A stretch of DNA of 64,000 nucleotides from Onchidella celtica. Lineage: Eukaryota; Mollusca; Gastropoda; Systellommatophora; Onchidiidae. Positions within the stretch are counted from its first letter, which is position 1. Each line of letters starts with the position of its first letter. Made by a program: the position numbers and the translations under genes. Below are positions 12,334 to 41,020 of the stretch, piece after piece. The stretch lies in NCBI GenBank assembly GCA_963931925.1, contig OZ007574.1:36018378-36082377 (forward strand). The letters are read 5' to 3'. The notes beneath the pieces are model-generated. The model was not told the origin of the DNA. It did no database searches and worked only from the letters and a program-made list of their open reading frames with translations.

Positions 12334-13336
12334 AAAATGCCAATATACAAAAAAAAAAAAACATCAAGTATGCCAAACTATACATTTTTGTAGAAAATGC
12401 AGCAGGCCAGTATAAGCACCGTTGTCTGTCACACTCCAATATCATACAGGTAAACAGACTGAAATACACTGCACAAGTAAAAAGCCCTTCAATACGACAT
12501 TTGCTGCCAACATTTTAATCTTAACATGTTAACAAAGATAAAACCTAGAGGTATTGGGGTTTCAGTTTTGGCATAAAAACTCCAGGATTGTAGCAAGCAA
12601 AGACTATATGATAAACCCCAAAGACAGAAACATCAATGTCTAAACTTTCATACTCAAAATACAGTGGATGCTGCTTAGGTTGATGTCCAAGGGACCTTAC
12701 CAAAAAGATCGACATTCATGAAAATTGACTTAAGTAATGGCTCAGTTACTGGCCCTGATTAGTTTTTAAAAATATATAGCGGCAGTGTCGTTGAATTTTT
12801 TGCGCCACCACTTTCTACTCTTGTTTGTCTTTTGACTTCACCAATCAGTGCTACTGCACTTTTTCCATTGAATAAAGAGTTAAGTTAACCTTTTCACATC
12901 ATGAGGATCACGGCTCTTGCATGCCCATTGTATGTTCCTTCTTTACAGTGGCTATAACCTATATGCATGCACTATATTGGGGGTGTTTTTGAAAATTCAC
13001 ATAAAATCTTCTGATAAAGCTAAAGTATATTTAGTATCATTGGAGAGCTCATTCAGAGGACAATGACAATCATATGTTTACAAACACAAAAACAGTATGT
13101 GATGTGAAACCGCGCGTCGTCTCAAGTGGTGTGGGGTACCCAGAACGGGTGCGCGATTGGCCGCACCTTGCAGGCGACCGATGTATCGCTGGATTGTAAA
13201 AACAGCCCTGTTAAAAGGTGAAAACAGCTGATCAGAATAGTTCACACTGCTGAGGGTGACATAAAACAGACAGGAAGGAAGACTAAATACTGATCTTGTC
13301 GTATTCACTTTCAAACAACTGTTCATTTTGTCACTG
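12334..13336. other. KDM8 3' flank, possibly 3' UTR
   Basis: No other gene was seen. The 1 kb lies directly downstream of the KDM8 stop codon in its sense and may contain its 3' UTR. A block at about 12661-12700 (CAGTGGATGCTGCTTAGG..) resembles the terminus of a pogo/Tigger-type DNA transposon, but no partner end was found. Confidence 0.35.
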
Positions 13337-16300
13337 TCACTGCCACCAAAAACTGACAGAGAAACTGACGGACAAGGATTTGACGTAGTGCCAGTGACCA
13401 GGTGGTATATACAGCATGTCGCCAGGTTGGAGAATACAAGTCAGGCAAGGGAGGTCAGCAAATTTAGGAAACTGGGTCAAATCAGGTGAATCGAGGTCAA
13501 TCTGACTCGTATTGTGCAGCAAGCGTGTTGAGTGAGGGTACACACTGTCTGTATGCTCCTCTGAGTACAGGCGCACATATTTTTCACCCATGACCTGCCA
13601 AACAAAAAAAATGAAATGATTACTGACATATCGTTATATATATTACTATACATATTTGTCCTGAAAATACATAAACTGGCTCTTATCTTGTTCTGTAAAA
13701 TACTTGATCCGGAAATTGTTTGCACAAAGAAAGTTTTGGAAAATGAGGAGCAACAGATAATCTGAGAACAATGGACGTTAAATTCTAAAATGCTAAGATA
13801 TATTTACATGTATATTTATACCGAATATAAACTGATCTGTATAGCAGCAAAAACACCATCAAAGATGGATATCACAAGTGATGTACTATATCATCTGTCA
13901 ACTGTTGGAATCTTGTTAAAACTTAAATCAAATGGCCGATGTTACAGGACTGTGGTGTGATTACAGAGATGAGCAGAGTTAATACAGAGTTCTGTTCACT
14001 TCTCAGCTGTAGCTTTCTTTGTGAAATACCACTGTCCCCTAACAACAGTTACAAAGTTTAGTTTTAATGAGCTGTCCGCAGCCCAACACCTACATTATAT
14101 GCCTGGAGTGAGGTATCTTATTTGTATTTTGTATTTTGTATACTTCTTTAATCCCATTTGAGAAATTTGCCTTAGTGTCATTGCAGCCCAGATACAACTG
14201 GAGGAGACACATCGTCGCCACAGTGCAGTGCCAGTCGGCATTTTGGGGGGTGCAGGGGAAGGGAGTAGCAATTTTTACTTAGTTTTTCCCGGGCAGTGAC
14301 CTGTTCAGCCTGCTCTTCTTGATTTCCAACTGCCAAGGTATCTTTAATGGGCGCAACGTGCTCATGTATGGGCCCTCCGAATTTTTCGTCCTTATCTGAG
14401 AAGACTAGGTGCTCAATCCTACCCACCATAGGATCAGAGACAAGAAAATATGAGAAAAATCCCAAAATTCTAACATGCCTGCGCCGACTGGGATTTGAAC
14501 CTGGTACCTTTGGCAAGAGAGGCGAGCACCTTGCCTCTTGACCACCGTGTCCCCTATTATTATAATGGAACTAGAGGGTGAACATGTAAGCACCTAATTT
14601 TTTGTGTACATGTGATAAAAATTTATGAAACTTTGTGCACTGCCTCAATTTTTTACCGTCAGTTCCGTGGACACATTCATTTTGGACCAAATTCTGTCAT
14701 TAATATTATTTATTTCCAAGTTTTTTGAGCTGCAAAAACAAAAAAGAGAGAAAGCGACGCAATTTTGTCAGGCAGAATCGAAAAGTATGATGGAAATTTC
14801 GTTCTTTCTCTCTCTTAACAAACTTCTGAAAATCAACTTTAAATAACACATCTGTGTTTTCTTTACGTCAATGGGCCAGCCAGTTCAACATAATGAAAAA
14901 GGCATCTGCAGCTGGGCTTGCAAGTCCTGTTACTAAATCATAAATGCCTATTTTCAAAAGAGAATCGAGGTCATTTAAAACAGGGAAATGAAAACGGAAA
15001 GTTTAGAATCTTTGCCAAAACAAAATTTAAATATTACACATAAGAATCTTTAAAATTATGAACCACAAACAGAAAAAAAAAATTATTAAAGCAATAAGAA
15101 AGAACAAGATCAAATAAATAGTGAAAAAAAGGACCTACTTGGCACAAAAAATTGTGTTTTGGGTCTTGGTGCAGAGGTGATATTGTTCCTGCTGGTCCAA
15201 ACCAGGCATTGATGTCAACTTCTTCATCTTCACCGAGACAGCAGTACACAGGTACACTGATGTCATCTCTCAGTTCCCAAACCTGGACAGGCAAGTGAGA
15301 AGAGAAATTAAAGCACAAATAACAACAATATCATTCTACAATAGCGCTAAGGAAGCGGCCGAAACTTCATGATTAAGTGACCAAAAATTATGAATTTTTT
15401 ACACTGCCTCAACATCTGACAATGAATTAGGTGGATACATCCATTTTGGGGCAAAATTCAGTCTTTAATAATCTTTATTTATCATTTTTTGGAGCTGCAA
15501 AAAGGAGATGAGTTTTCGTCAAATACAATGGAAAAGTATAGTCAGAAAAATGTTTTATGTGACCGCCATTCACTGAACGGCACTTTAGCTGGTACATGTA
15601 ATTATAACACATATTCCCTGGAACAATACAAAAAAAGGAAAGAAAAACTGCTACTGTCCTGACAAAACCCAAAAAAATTTGGTTTGGAATTGGTGCACTG
15701 ATACAAAAAAATTATCTAACATATAAATAAAGATGGACTTGCAAGGCATTAACTCCTATATTGTTTTAAGTTATAGAGAAAAGAAAATTTCAGGATGGTG
15801 TTCACCTCAGGCTAGGTTTTGGTAAAGAAAAATATTCAACCAATACTTGCTTTGAATTTTTTCGCATCTTAATTATTTCAGTGAGTGTATGACATTGCTG
15901 TCAACTTTTTAGACCGCCATGTCATTAGCCCATTATGTATCACTGTTCAATACAGGTCCCGTACACAAAAGCATTATAGGGGAGTCAATCAGAACTGCAA
16001 GACAACTGTTCACAAATTAGAAACTGTTCTAAATGTACAAGTGATTTGGTAGGGACAACTGTCCCTTTGGGTTTTCTTGCTAATTTAATAATTAAAAAAA
16101 AAAATTAAACAACCCATATTATTTTTCATGATGGGTTTTACTAAGGATCTGAATATATCATATCATTTAATAAAAAACAAATGAAAAAAACCAATTATCT
16201 GCAATCTGGATTTATTTCAGTCGATACAGCAAGGGGAACTAACTCAATTATATATGAGCGCTTGATGATTTTGTCCCTTGTCTACCCTGTTTATTGTTTT

Positions 16301-18245
16301 CAAAAAGAGAAAAACTAACACCCTGCTCCATTTTCTTCAATAAAATGGACTTGAACATAGATAATTTATACCTTTTAGAAGATAGATGTATGGTCTGTTT
16401 TAAAACTATCGCTGTTGAAATGCTCCACAAAGAGGAAGCTTGTCTGTTTTTGTGTGAACATTACCTTGGTAAAGCCTACAATTTTTATGTGGAAATCCCA
16501 TTCGCAAAGGAACCATTATTCACTGAATACTGTGGGACATGAAATTATGATTTTGTGAAAACCACTTTTGAAGTCTTTCAACAACAAACTGAAAAACTGA
16601 ATAATTTATACTTTAATTTTTCCTTTTTTTCCCCCCTTAATGAAAACTCCCTGTTAACATGACAAAGAAAAGAAGCTTGCCCAGTCACAATTATGGTAGT
16701 ATCAGAAAATTGGCCAAAACTGCCTGTATGGCCTAGGAACTCTGAATTCACCCATTTAGGCAAACAATTTTCAAGAATAAACACAAATAATGATGCCCTA
16801 GCACTTACTTGATCAAACAGCTGATGTTGGGCTAAATATGCTTTAGTGCTAGTCTGTGGGTTAGTTATGTAAGTATCAATCATCTCATTGACAGTCATAA
16901 GTTTCTGAGTCCAGGAATCCTCCGTGTACCGTGTTCCAATCTCCACTGGTACAGTTCTGCACCCAGCTACAGATCTCAAGTAGTCTAAAGACCAGCGCCG
17001 AGTTGTCAGTGCTGGCCAATAACCTATGGCATCTGTGATGACTACGGGATTCCTGGGGTCCATGAACATTGCTTGAAACATTTCCACTGATGGGCAGGAG
17101 CACCGAGGTATGTCTCTAGTAATTTGTGAAGCAATTTTAGGAGGAAGGGAAATATTGAAATCTTTACTGTCATAAGAACATGGATTTGATTTTGTTGCTG
17201 TATTTTCATCATCCTTTCTGTTACAAATGTCCACTTGTGTTGCCGTTGTGTCAGCTACTTTTTCTTTACTTCTGTTTGTATTTGTTTCTTCCGAGGTGTC
17301 TCTGTCACCTTTCTTCAAGGAATCTGACGCGCTGATATCAGAGGTAGATGTTTCTTCCAGTCTTGCTTTCTTGACTGGTCTTAATGAGAATTCCTCATCT
17401 TCTCCTTGCTTCTGAGAGGTATTTTCTGTTGTGTCTCCTCCATCCTTGCTTATACTTGACCTCCTCCAATGTCCTAGAACCCCAAAGGCCTGCTGAAATT
17501 CTCTTGACATCCTGGCTAAAATGTTGTTCAAAATTGGACAGCCCATCAGTAGACCCATGTCGCAAGTCCTGAGAATGGTCATATGGTCAATATTCTTGGA
17601 TGTGTCAGAAAGCAAAGCACTTTGGTTTAAAGCTTTAATAACCGAAACCAGTGAGTACGCTTGTCTCCAACACAAGGCGACGTCTTTCCAGTAGCCAGTG
17701 TTCAATTCTTCCCATACTTTGTCTAGCAGTGTTTCACAAAGTTCCAAACTAGCAGCATAGTTGCCATCATACAAACTGTTAGCTGCATCTCTTAGCTGAT
17801 TCAATATAGCTGTGCTCTGCATGATAAAAGAAAAGTAAAAACAAAGTTAAGTAGGCACGGTTAAAACAAATGGTGGAATACGATAAGACCCAAATAATAA
17901 AACTCAGGACTCCAAACCTGCCGGAATTTGCAGAGCTTTCCCCATCGTATATAATATATATAACAATATATCACTTTTTAAGTCATATCAGGGAATTGTT
18001 ATGCAAAAAAAAGCATGACCACTGAGAGGTAAGACCAAATGTTCTCCATGACTTGACTGGCACCAAATGTCAAAATACGTCATTTTTAGCACATTTCTAG
18101 AATATACCTATTCTCATATCACACTTTCTTGTCTTACCATGACTGTATTTTCATCAATGACAGCCAACAGTTCCACAGGTTTTGCTGGCAGAAGTTTCAG
18201 TGAAAGACCTACTGACTTGCTGTCAGTGCTTTTAAGGCTTTCCAT
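13337..18245 (-). CDS. KDM8: KDM8 (JMJD5): JmjC-domain 2-oxoglutarate oxygenase
   Basis: Four coding exons on the minus strand: 18245-18138, 17816-16809, 15282-15139 and 13594-13337, all phase 0 with GT..AG introns, giving 505 codons. The ATG at 18243-18245 is the only start that leads into the first donor (GTAAGA). Exons 1-2 give the alpha-helical N-terminal region, then a long Ser/Thr/Glu-rich linker. The JmjC part then runs from [10 protein letters not shown] and [13 protein letters not shown] through [11 protein letters not shown] and [11 protein letters not shown]. Exon 3 holds PLHQD (H410, D412) and exon 4 holds HWHYV (H489), the Fe(II) ligands, with the family-typical FSVSFWWQ end. Human KDM8 is a nuclear 2OG oxygenase reported as an arginyl hydroxylase; histone demethylase and clipping activities are debated. 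Human KDM8 is about 416 residues, so the extra length here is mostly linker. The introns carry repeats but every motif is intact. Confidence 0.95.
14119..14554 (-). mobile_element. tRNA-derived SINE, near full length, in KDM8 intron 3
   Basis: Read on the minus strand it begins GGGGACACGGTGGTCAAGAGG and contains a pol III B-box-like GGTTCAAATCC. It continues through a CCTATGGTGGGTAGGATTGAGC body and a CAGGTCACTGCCCGGG block, and ends with GGGCTGCAATGACACTAAGGCAAATTTC..GAAGTATACAAAATACAAA. The head is tRNA-like and the tail ends in a short CAAAATA repeat, which is typical of a SINE mobilised by a LINE. Related pieces lie at 38405-38629 (head and body) and 43630-43712 (tail only). Confidence 0.75.
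14600..14815 (+). repeat. Dispersed repeat, family C, copy 1 (KDM8 intron 3)
   Basis: Direct-orientation partner of 15365-15560. Shared order: AAAAATTATGAA..ACTGCCTCAA, GTGGA(C/T)ACAT(T/C)CATTTTGG, CAAAATTC(T)GTC, TTTATTT..TTTTTTGGAGCTGCAAAAA, GAAAAGTAT. Also weakly related, in inverse orientation, to 48840-48960. Unclassified. Confidence 0.65.
15365..15560 (+). repeat. Dispersed repeat, family C, copy 2 (KDM8 intron 2)
   Basis: Direct-orientation partner of 14600-14815. The two copies flank KDM8 exon 3, so unequal exchange between them would delete or duplicate that exon, which carries the Fe-binding HxD. That consequence is inference. Confidence 0.65.
15790..16085 (+). repeat. Dispersed repeat, family D, copy 1 (KDM8 intron 2)
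   Basis: About 300 bp is shared in direct orientation with 24765-25075: TCA..CTAGGTT(T/C)TGGT, TTTTAATTAT(T)TC, GTATGAC, CAACT..TTTAG, GCCATTAGCC, TTCA..ACA(G/A)GTCC, GAATCAGAACTG, GGTAGGG and TCCCT(T/G)TGGGTTTTCTTG. No ORF or terminal structure was recognised. Confidence 0.65.
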
Positions 18246-18870
18246 CTTTCCCAGCAAACAGTTTACTCCTGAAGGTTCCTAAGTCTTTGGTTCCAAATGC
18301 TGGTGTCAAGTGTCTGAACTCTTTCAGTGGCTAATCTCTGAAATAATGTTAACGTCATTTGAGCATTACCATGGAAATAGCTATCGCATGATAAATTTAT
18401 ATTAACATGATAATGAGCAGCAGCCCCGAGGCATATTGCAACTGCAAGCTGCTGAGAAAGCTAAATTAAATGAATGGCTGACTGTTCAGTTTTTCTGCAA
18501 TAGTTCAAAGCAAAGGTGATATATCGTCAGTGTCAAGGCCAAGCCATCTATCTTAAATAAAATGTTCAATTTTCAATTTTTTGGCTTCTTTGTCATGTAT
18601 TAATCAAGCATCTCATCGGTTGCCTCACATACACTATAATTTGCTTTTTTTTTTTTAAATAGGCTAATGATACTACCAATTTGCATTACCCTTAGAACAG
18701 GTTTGATGATGTGCTATATTGTAAGGACCTCTATATCTGCTATGCTGAGAAAGTAGCCCAATAAACCTTAGATTAGTTTTCATGCATGGTGTGCACGTCC
18801 TGTGCTCAGTCATATAATGCAGAAAGAGCTTGGCTTCATTTTGCTGACGCTACTGCAAATCGGAACTGGA
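18246..18870. other. Upstream region of KDM8; no other gene
   Basis: Contains the 5' flank and probable 5' UTR or promoter of KDM8, read on the minus strand. No TATA-type element or clear repeat could be assigned. Confidence 0.4.
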
Positions 18871-18981
18871 TTATTTAAAGGGAGTGGCTATTCTTACGGC
18901 AGCCGTAAGAATGGAACTGAGAATTTTGTTATTCAACTTAATGCTGGGCCTACTTGGGGGCGCTTTTTCGGTTGTTCCCAC

Positions 18982-20161
18982 TGTCACGATTAAGGTTGAT
19001 GACCTTGTACGCCACGAGTATAGAGGGGGTAAACTTAGTAGGGGAGAAGGGGAGTTTAAAGTTGTTGTCGAGCATGAAAGATTAAATATCACGAGGAAGG
19101 TCGGTGGCCTTGTGCGCCACGAGTCTAGGGGGGTGAGTTTAGCAGGGGAAAACACGGTTTTTAACATTGTTGACGAGCGTGAAAAGATACACACGACTCG
19201 CTTTAAACTAGTCACGTGTGCAAAAACCTCGGGAGTATAAATGGAGGAAAAGCTCGACACACGTGGTTCCCAAAGTTATTCAGTCCCAGAGGAAGACGTA
19301 GAGAGAAGCGGTCCGGGCGACAAGTGGAAGGTCGTGCCAGTGGGGACCAGAAGAGTTAGGTGTGTGAGGGATCTATGATGTTCCCATTTATTTCCAAATA
19401 AGCAGAATTTATCGGTCCGGGCGACAAGTGGAAGGTCGTGCCATGGGGACCAGAAGTTAAGGAGTCCTGAGGATGGGAACCTCTCAGGAGCTAGTGATCT
19501 ACGATGACGGGTGTGAACCGTCTGTGTGCTGTTCGTTTGCAGTTTAAGGAGTCCTGAGGATGGGATGACAACCCTTCAGGAGCTCGTGATCTACGATGGC
19601 GGGTGTGAACCGTCTGTGTGCCATTCGTTTGCAGTTTAAGGAGTCCTGATGACGGGATGAGAACCTCTCAGGAGCTAGTGATCTACGATGGCGGGTGTGA
19701 ACTGTGTTTTTTTATTCGTGTGAAGCCAGGGGCGTCTGTTTCCCCTTTTATCGTTGAAGTTAGAGATCTAGGAAGGATCGTGTGAACTCTGGAGACGTGA
19801 AACTGCATCAGCGAGGAGAGCAGCTGTTGACAGAGACTATTGAGTATACGTAATTAAGTTTATGGACAAAGAGGTTAGATCTAGATGTGAGTTGGGAGTA
19901 GAGAATAGCCATGATCCCCAAGAGTGAATTTCAAATATCTCTGTTTTTGTGATTATGTATGTGATTATCATGATTTGAATGTTTTGGCATAAGTTTTGCC
20001 ATACATTTAGTATTAAATATCGTTTAATTTAAATTTCACTCCATGTGTCCGTTGATCGCTGGTCTGCTTGCTTGGCTTGTTAGCTGGGTTTGAAAGGAAA
20101 AATAAGTTAGGTACTCATCACACACGTGGTCGTGACAATCTTCACGCACGTGATCGTGACA
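18982..20161. mobile_element. Solo LTR nested in the DNA transposon
   Basis: The 1180-bp block starts TGTCACGATT and ends TCGTGACA, giving matched TGTCAC/GTGACA termini. It is flanked by the 4-bp repeat CCAC (18978-18981 and 20162-20165). A TATAAAT box lies at 19236-19242, as expected near the U3/R junction. No gag or pol follows, so it reads as a solo LTR left by LTR-LTR recombination. Internally it has a diverged direct repeat of about 105 bp in the U3-like part (about 18994-19200), a repeated GGTCCGGGCGACAAGTGGAA block (near 19308 and 19415), and a three-copy tandem repeat at 19459-19715. The 118-codon open frame at 18884-19240 is just this repeated U3 sequence. Confidence 0.65.
19459..19715 (+). 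repeat. Three-copy tandem repeat inside the solo LTR
   Basis: Copies start at 19459, 19546 and 19638 with AAGGAGTCCTGA and run through CAGGAGCT(A/C)GTGATCTACGATG and GGGTGTGAAC(C/T)GT. The unit is about 87-92 bp. It lies downstream of the TATA-like box, so it would be transcribed in the R/U5-like region. Confidence 0.85.
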
Positions 20162-20541
20162 CCACCCCAACTCACGTAGGCTATATTAGTCGATTGTCAG
20201 ATTGATATGTAACGACGTGAGGGTCTAGTCAGTTTGTATCATCGAGGCCGTAGGCCGATGTTCGTCTGGGCAGTAGTCAGATTGATATATCAGGGAAAGC
20301 CGCCGGGGTAGCTATGTATTGTTTTCACTCGGACTGGAACGCATTCGGAAGTCCTTCCGTTAACTAAGGAGGATTAGTTGGGAAACTGATGCTGTAAGGT
20401 TGGCCTTTTCTGGCACACGATGTTCAAAATGTTACAGAGCCAATGTATTTATGCCCTACGTCATCATTTTGCGACTGCCGTAAGAATAGCCTCAGTTCTA
20501 TTCTTACGGCTGCCGTAAGAATAGCCACAGCCTTATTTAAA

Positions 20542-21676
20542 TTATTATAATATCAGTTGCATGTTAACTGGGTTGTTGGGACATACAGAGCTCTTCCCAC
20601 AGTTAACTGTTTTATGTATTTGGGACATTACATTTATTAACATACGTCAACTGCGTCCAAAATTAGCGGGGAAGTAAGTATAGCTTTAGGGGATGGGTGA
20701 GGTTAACCAGTGGTAGATTTCGTGGGCTTAAAAAATCAAAGATAGATCTATTGGAAAGGCTACATATGAGGTCATCTAGGTCAGAATCCACCCCACAGAA
20801 CTGCACGGCTGTACAAATCTCTGATACATAAACTAGGTGCGCTTGGAATTTGATGTCTCACATGTTAAAGAACTCGCGAAATGCGGAAGTCCTAACTTCT
20901 AAGACGGTGAAAAGAAAAGCAATGATGAGCATTGACAGCGGTACTCTTGACTAGAAGTAGAATAGATCTATAGTCCTATAGAGGAGTCCTATCTCAGTAC
21001 ACATCTAGTTTTTACTATTCTGAGGAAATATACCTAATACGAAATAAGAATGCGTCATACTTAACACCAAGCCGGCGATTTAGGAACAAAACGCTCTCTA
21101 TGCTCAGCTGAACCCTGCGAAAAAATAAACATTGCGGTTTTTCCAGGATAGTATTTTAGAGTAAACTCCCCTTGACTTCCCAGGTTTTTTTTTCACCTTT
21201 CGTGCGATCGTACAATCATGCTTGGGTTTATCTATAAAAAATAAATATTAATAGGAAATCCGTAATTATCAAGATCAAGATCAAGGACTTGTCTTATGTC
21301 TTGTTATGAACAAAGAAAATTGTGGAGGGAGTATTATTTTCATTGCAGTACAATTTTGCACCCCCCCCCCTTTTTTTAAATCATAAATAAAAAGCTACTC
21401 TTGTTTTGTTTTTTTTAATCATAAAGCTACAGCCTGAGCGGGAGTTTCAAAAATAATAAAATGAATTTTCTAAAGAGTTTACTAACAATACCTTACGTAG
21501 TCCGGCCCCTTTGTATCGACCCATTGTGCTTAATAAAATTCAAGTTTCATGCAATCTTTTGAAAACGTTGTTGTGACGGGGTCAATACAAAGCTCTTTTC
21601 TTTTTCTCGGGGGTTAGTGCATGTGTTTGATACGATTTTAAACTGGTGCGATAAATTTAACCGGTTTTTAGTGGTG
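20542..21676. other. No gene recognised
   Basis: No exon, RNA gene or clear repeat could be supported. A C-run followed by a T-run lies at about 21361-21377. Confidence 0.4.
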
Positions 21677-21869
21677 TTGTCCACAGCATCCGTTTAGCTC
21701 CTCTCCGCTATTTTACGGAAAATGACGTATGAAAAAAAGTAAAATACTTTTTACCTTTATTTTGTCCACAGCATCCATTCCGCTCCTCACCACTATGGAG
21801 GCAAAAAGTATTTTACTTTTTCATGCCAGTTTCCGCAAAATAGCGGAGCGGAGCGGATGCCGCGGACAA
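21677..21869. mobile_element. Foldback / MITE-like element
   Basis: Two arms of about 65 bp are inverted copies. The left arm begins TTGTCCACAGCATCCG and the right arm, read on the minus strand, begins TTGTCCGCGGCATCCG. Both continue through CTCCGCTATTTT(A/G)CGGAAA and GTAAAATACTTTTT. A third partial terminus, TTGTCCACAGCATCC, sits in the middle (about 21759-21790), as if one element had inserted next to another. No target duplication was seen. Confidence 0.7.
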
Positions 21870-23225
21870 GATCAGTAAGTCAATATTAAGTAGAAGTCTG
21901 AAAAGCTAAGTTGTTGACGTTTATAGTTATATTATTACATGGTTTTATTGAACCTTGCGTCATTTGGGCAACATAGAAAAAGAAGACATTAATTACCAGA
22001 TTTTAACTGTCCGGTTGATTTTTATGCGACACTATCGTCAAGATGATCGTCATTAACAAGTACATAAAATTTAAACATTTTAAACTGAAGAGTATGGAAA
22101 TCTGGCCTCATTTGTTGTCTCGTGCCCTGGTATCTAACCAAAAACATCACTTCCTCCTTCAAAGTATCATATCTAGACAGGCAGGCTGTTTCCTGGTCTG
22201 GAACTGTCATGAGGCAAGTGTCCACACTGTTTGTGAAATTTTCAATTTCTTTATTTATTTCATTTTCTTTTCAATCTGTTTCAATTTTTTTCCCTCGAGG
22301 AAGGTCTTTTTGACCGAAATCTTGTTTTGTCTTTCGTTTCCTTTGTGTTTTACTGTACCGTTTTAGTATTATTTCTTCCATGAGGCTTTTACAAAGTACA
22401 AACTTTTCTTTTTGACACATTTTTACTTGGCGGTATTACAGAGGTGCTCTGAAAGTTTCTTGTGATTTGTTTTTTTCCAAATATTACGGGATAGGCGTAA
22501 GGCGAGGCCTACCATAGTACTGACTGCCTAGGCGTAAGGCCTCCGTCGTAGGCGTTCAGTGTTACATCGAGGACACATTGTTGGCCATGTAGCATGTCCT
22601 CCCCTCTCCACGTCGCTGGCGGATCCAAAGGAACAGCCTGGCCGTTCAGTTTGGCACCAGCGCCGTCGCAGGAGTTGCCAGAATGGGTTGGGTATAATCA
22701 AAGATTGTAGAAACAGTCTTTGGTACAATGAAGGAAGAAGTGATGTTGTGGTTACGGGACACAGCGCACATTATTTGGGTCTTTACCGTGGAGCTTTGTG
22801 GAATACAATATTTTTCTTCTTAGCCACATTTTAATGTTGAATATTCAGTACACAAGAACCAGACCAAATTCTAGACCAGATCTGGCTCAGGGATTCACTG
22901 CGACGTTCTTTTCCGACGGGTACCGTACAGAAATTCCGAGTTCAGTTCTGGGTGTCTTTGAGCTCTGGGGAAGGTTGTTTTTTATTTTTTCTTTGGTCAA
23001 ATTAGGGCTTCTAGAAGATGTCAGGAAGTTAATAGCCGAAACACTGAATGAAAGAATCCACGCTTCTTCTGAAGATCGTCATCTGCCTCGCTCCACCTGA
23101 GGAGTTTCATACCACTGGAATGTTGACAAGCTATAGAGATCAATTAACACTCGCACATTAATTAGATAAATCCCCCCCCCCCTCCCCGGCTTTTCTTTAT
23201 TGTGTTTAAACAGGAAGACTCGAAC
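21870..23225. other. Upstream region of NXPE gene A; no gene recognised
   Basis: No supported exon before the first ATG of gene A. Parts such as 22290-22340 (GGAAGGTCTTTTTGACCGAAATC) look like retroelement-derived sequence, but no class could be assigned. A 5' UTR exon of gene A could be hidden here. Confidence 0.35.
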
Positions 23226-40065
<16,840 letters not shown>

Positions 40066-40739
40066 AGAAAATGTATTTCTAACCCTTTTTCATTGTGGCA
40101 TTATCTGTTTTATTCCGAAAATTCTGGAACAACCATGCAAGGGTTAATTTTAAACAGTTAAATAATGAAGCGGAAAGAGAGGAGAGAGAGAGACAGACAG
40201 ACAGACAAGGAGTGGCCCAATAAGTCAATGAACTAACTAGATTATAGATGTGTGTTTCAGACATGCGCCTTGAATGAAGTGAAAGATCATTAAAATAATT
40301 ATTCATTCTTATTGAAGTTTTGTTGTGGTTTTGATTCAATTTTTCGTATAGCCGTCTGCCTTTGTTTAGTTCTGTAAATATTGTTAGCGTCCACGCAGTT
40401 GATAAACTGTTTCCACGTAAAATGAAAATTTTGATTAAAGCAACATTAATAATAACAAATGAAAAACAGAATGAGGCAGAATGGACATGATCAACAAACA
40501 TCACACAGAAATAGACACATATTCTAAGGCTACATGGCGGCCTTGGTTCTTGTTTGGTCAATAACAAATACACACTTTGACACTTGTTTAAAATGCGTTG
40601 TGGCACCCATCAAGCTTTTTCATAGTTTCAATTTATTCTAACTCCTTATCCTATAGCATAGTTCTGTCGAATTTCTTAGTGTTGCAAAAGGTGGAGTTCG
40701 AACAAACAAGAGCCTTGGCCGCGACATCATAATTACATC
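40066..40739. other. 3' flank of NXPE gene A
   Basis: No separate gene was seen. It follows the gene A stop codon and may hold its 3' UTR. A short GA/GACA tract lies at 40175-40206. No poly(A) site was assigned. Confidence 0.4.
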
Positions 40740-41020
40740 ATCATGCATATGCATACAAACACAAGTGTGCACACAGACATCAGACATCTGCTTGCACAGT
40801 GGCTCGCCCATACACGTAGGACACAAACGTATACACACGCAGGGAGACCACACACATACGCGGAGCCCCGCGTATACACACGCACAACTACACACGTAAG
40901 ACACAATATATGTACAGACACACACACACATACACACACGCACATGGTACGCATAAACTTTGTCATACATGTACAATTCGTACCATCACACACACACAGA
41001 CGTACCATCCACGATCACAC
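40740..41020. repeat. CA-rich low-complexity tract
   Basis: Degenerate ACAC/ACGC/CATA repeats over about 280 bp. Long open frames on both strands come from this composition. Confidence 0.85.

Larger units (their letters stand above)
18880..20532. mobile_element. Non-autonomous DNA transposon with palindromic termini (interrupted)
   Basis: Inverted termini of about 44 bp begin GGGAGTGGCTATTCTTACGG at 18880 and, on the other strand, GGCTGTGGCTATTCTTACGG at 20532. They continue to ..GGAACTGAG / ..AGAACTGAG. Each terminus contains a nearly perfect palindrome, ATTCTTACGG-CAG-CCGTAAGAAT. Direct repeats TTATTTAAA flank it at 18871-18879 and 20533-20541, a 9-bp duplication that would fit a Mutator-like element. 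No transposase is present. A solo LTR (18982-20161) occupies the middle, so only about 470 bp is the element itself. The region around 20215-20320 is related to the MITE at 37179-37444. Confidence 0.65.

Noticed and set aside
18884..19240. 118-codon ORF with two internal repeats
   Set aside because: It spans a transposon end and the U3-like part of the solo LTR; the repeats are DNA-level duplications and no protein family is recognisable.
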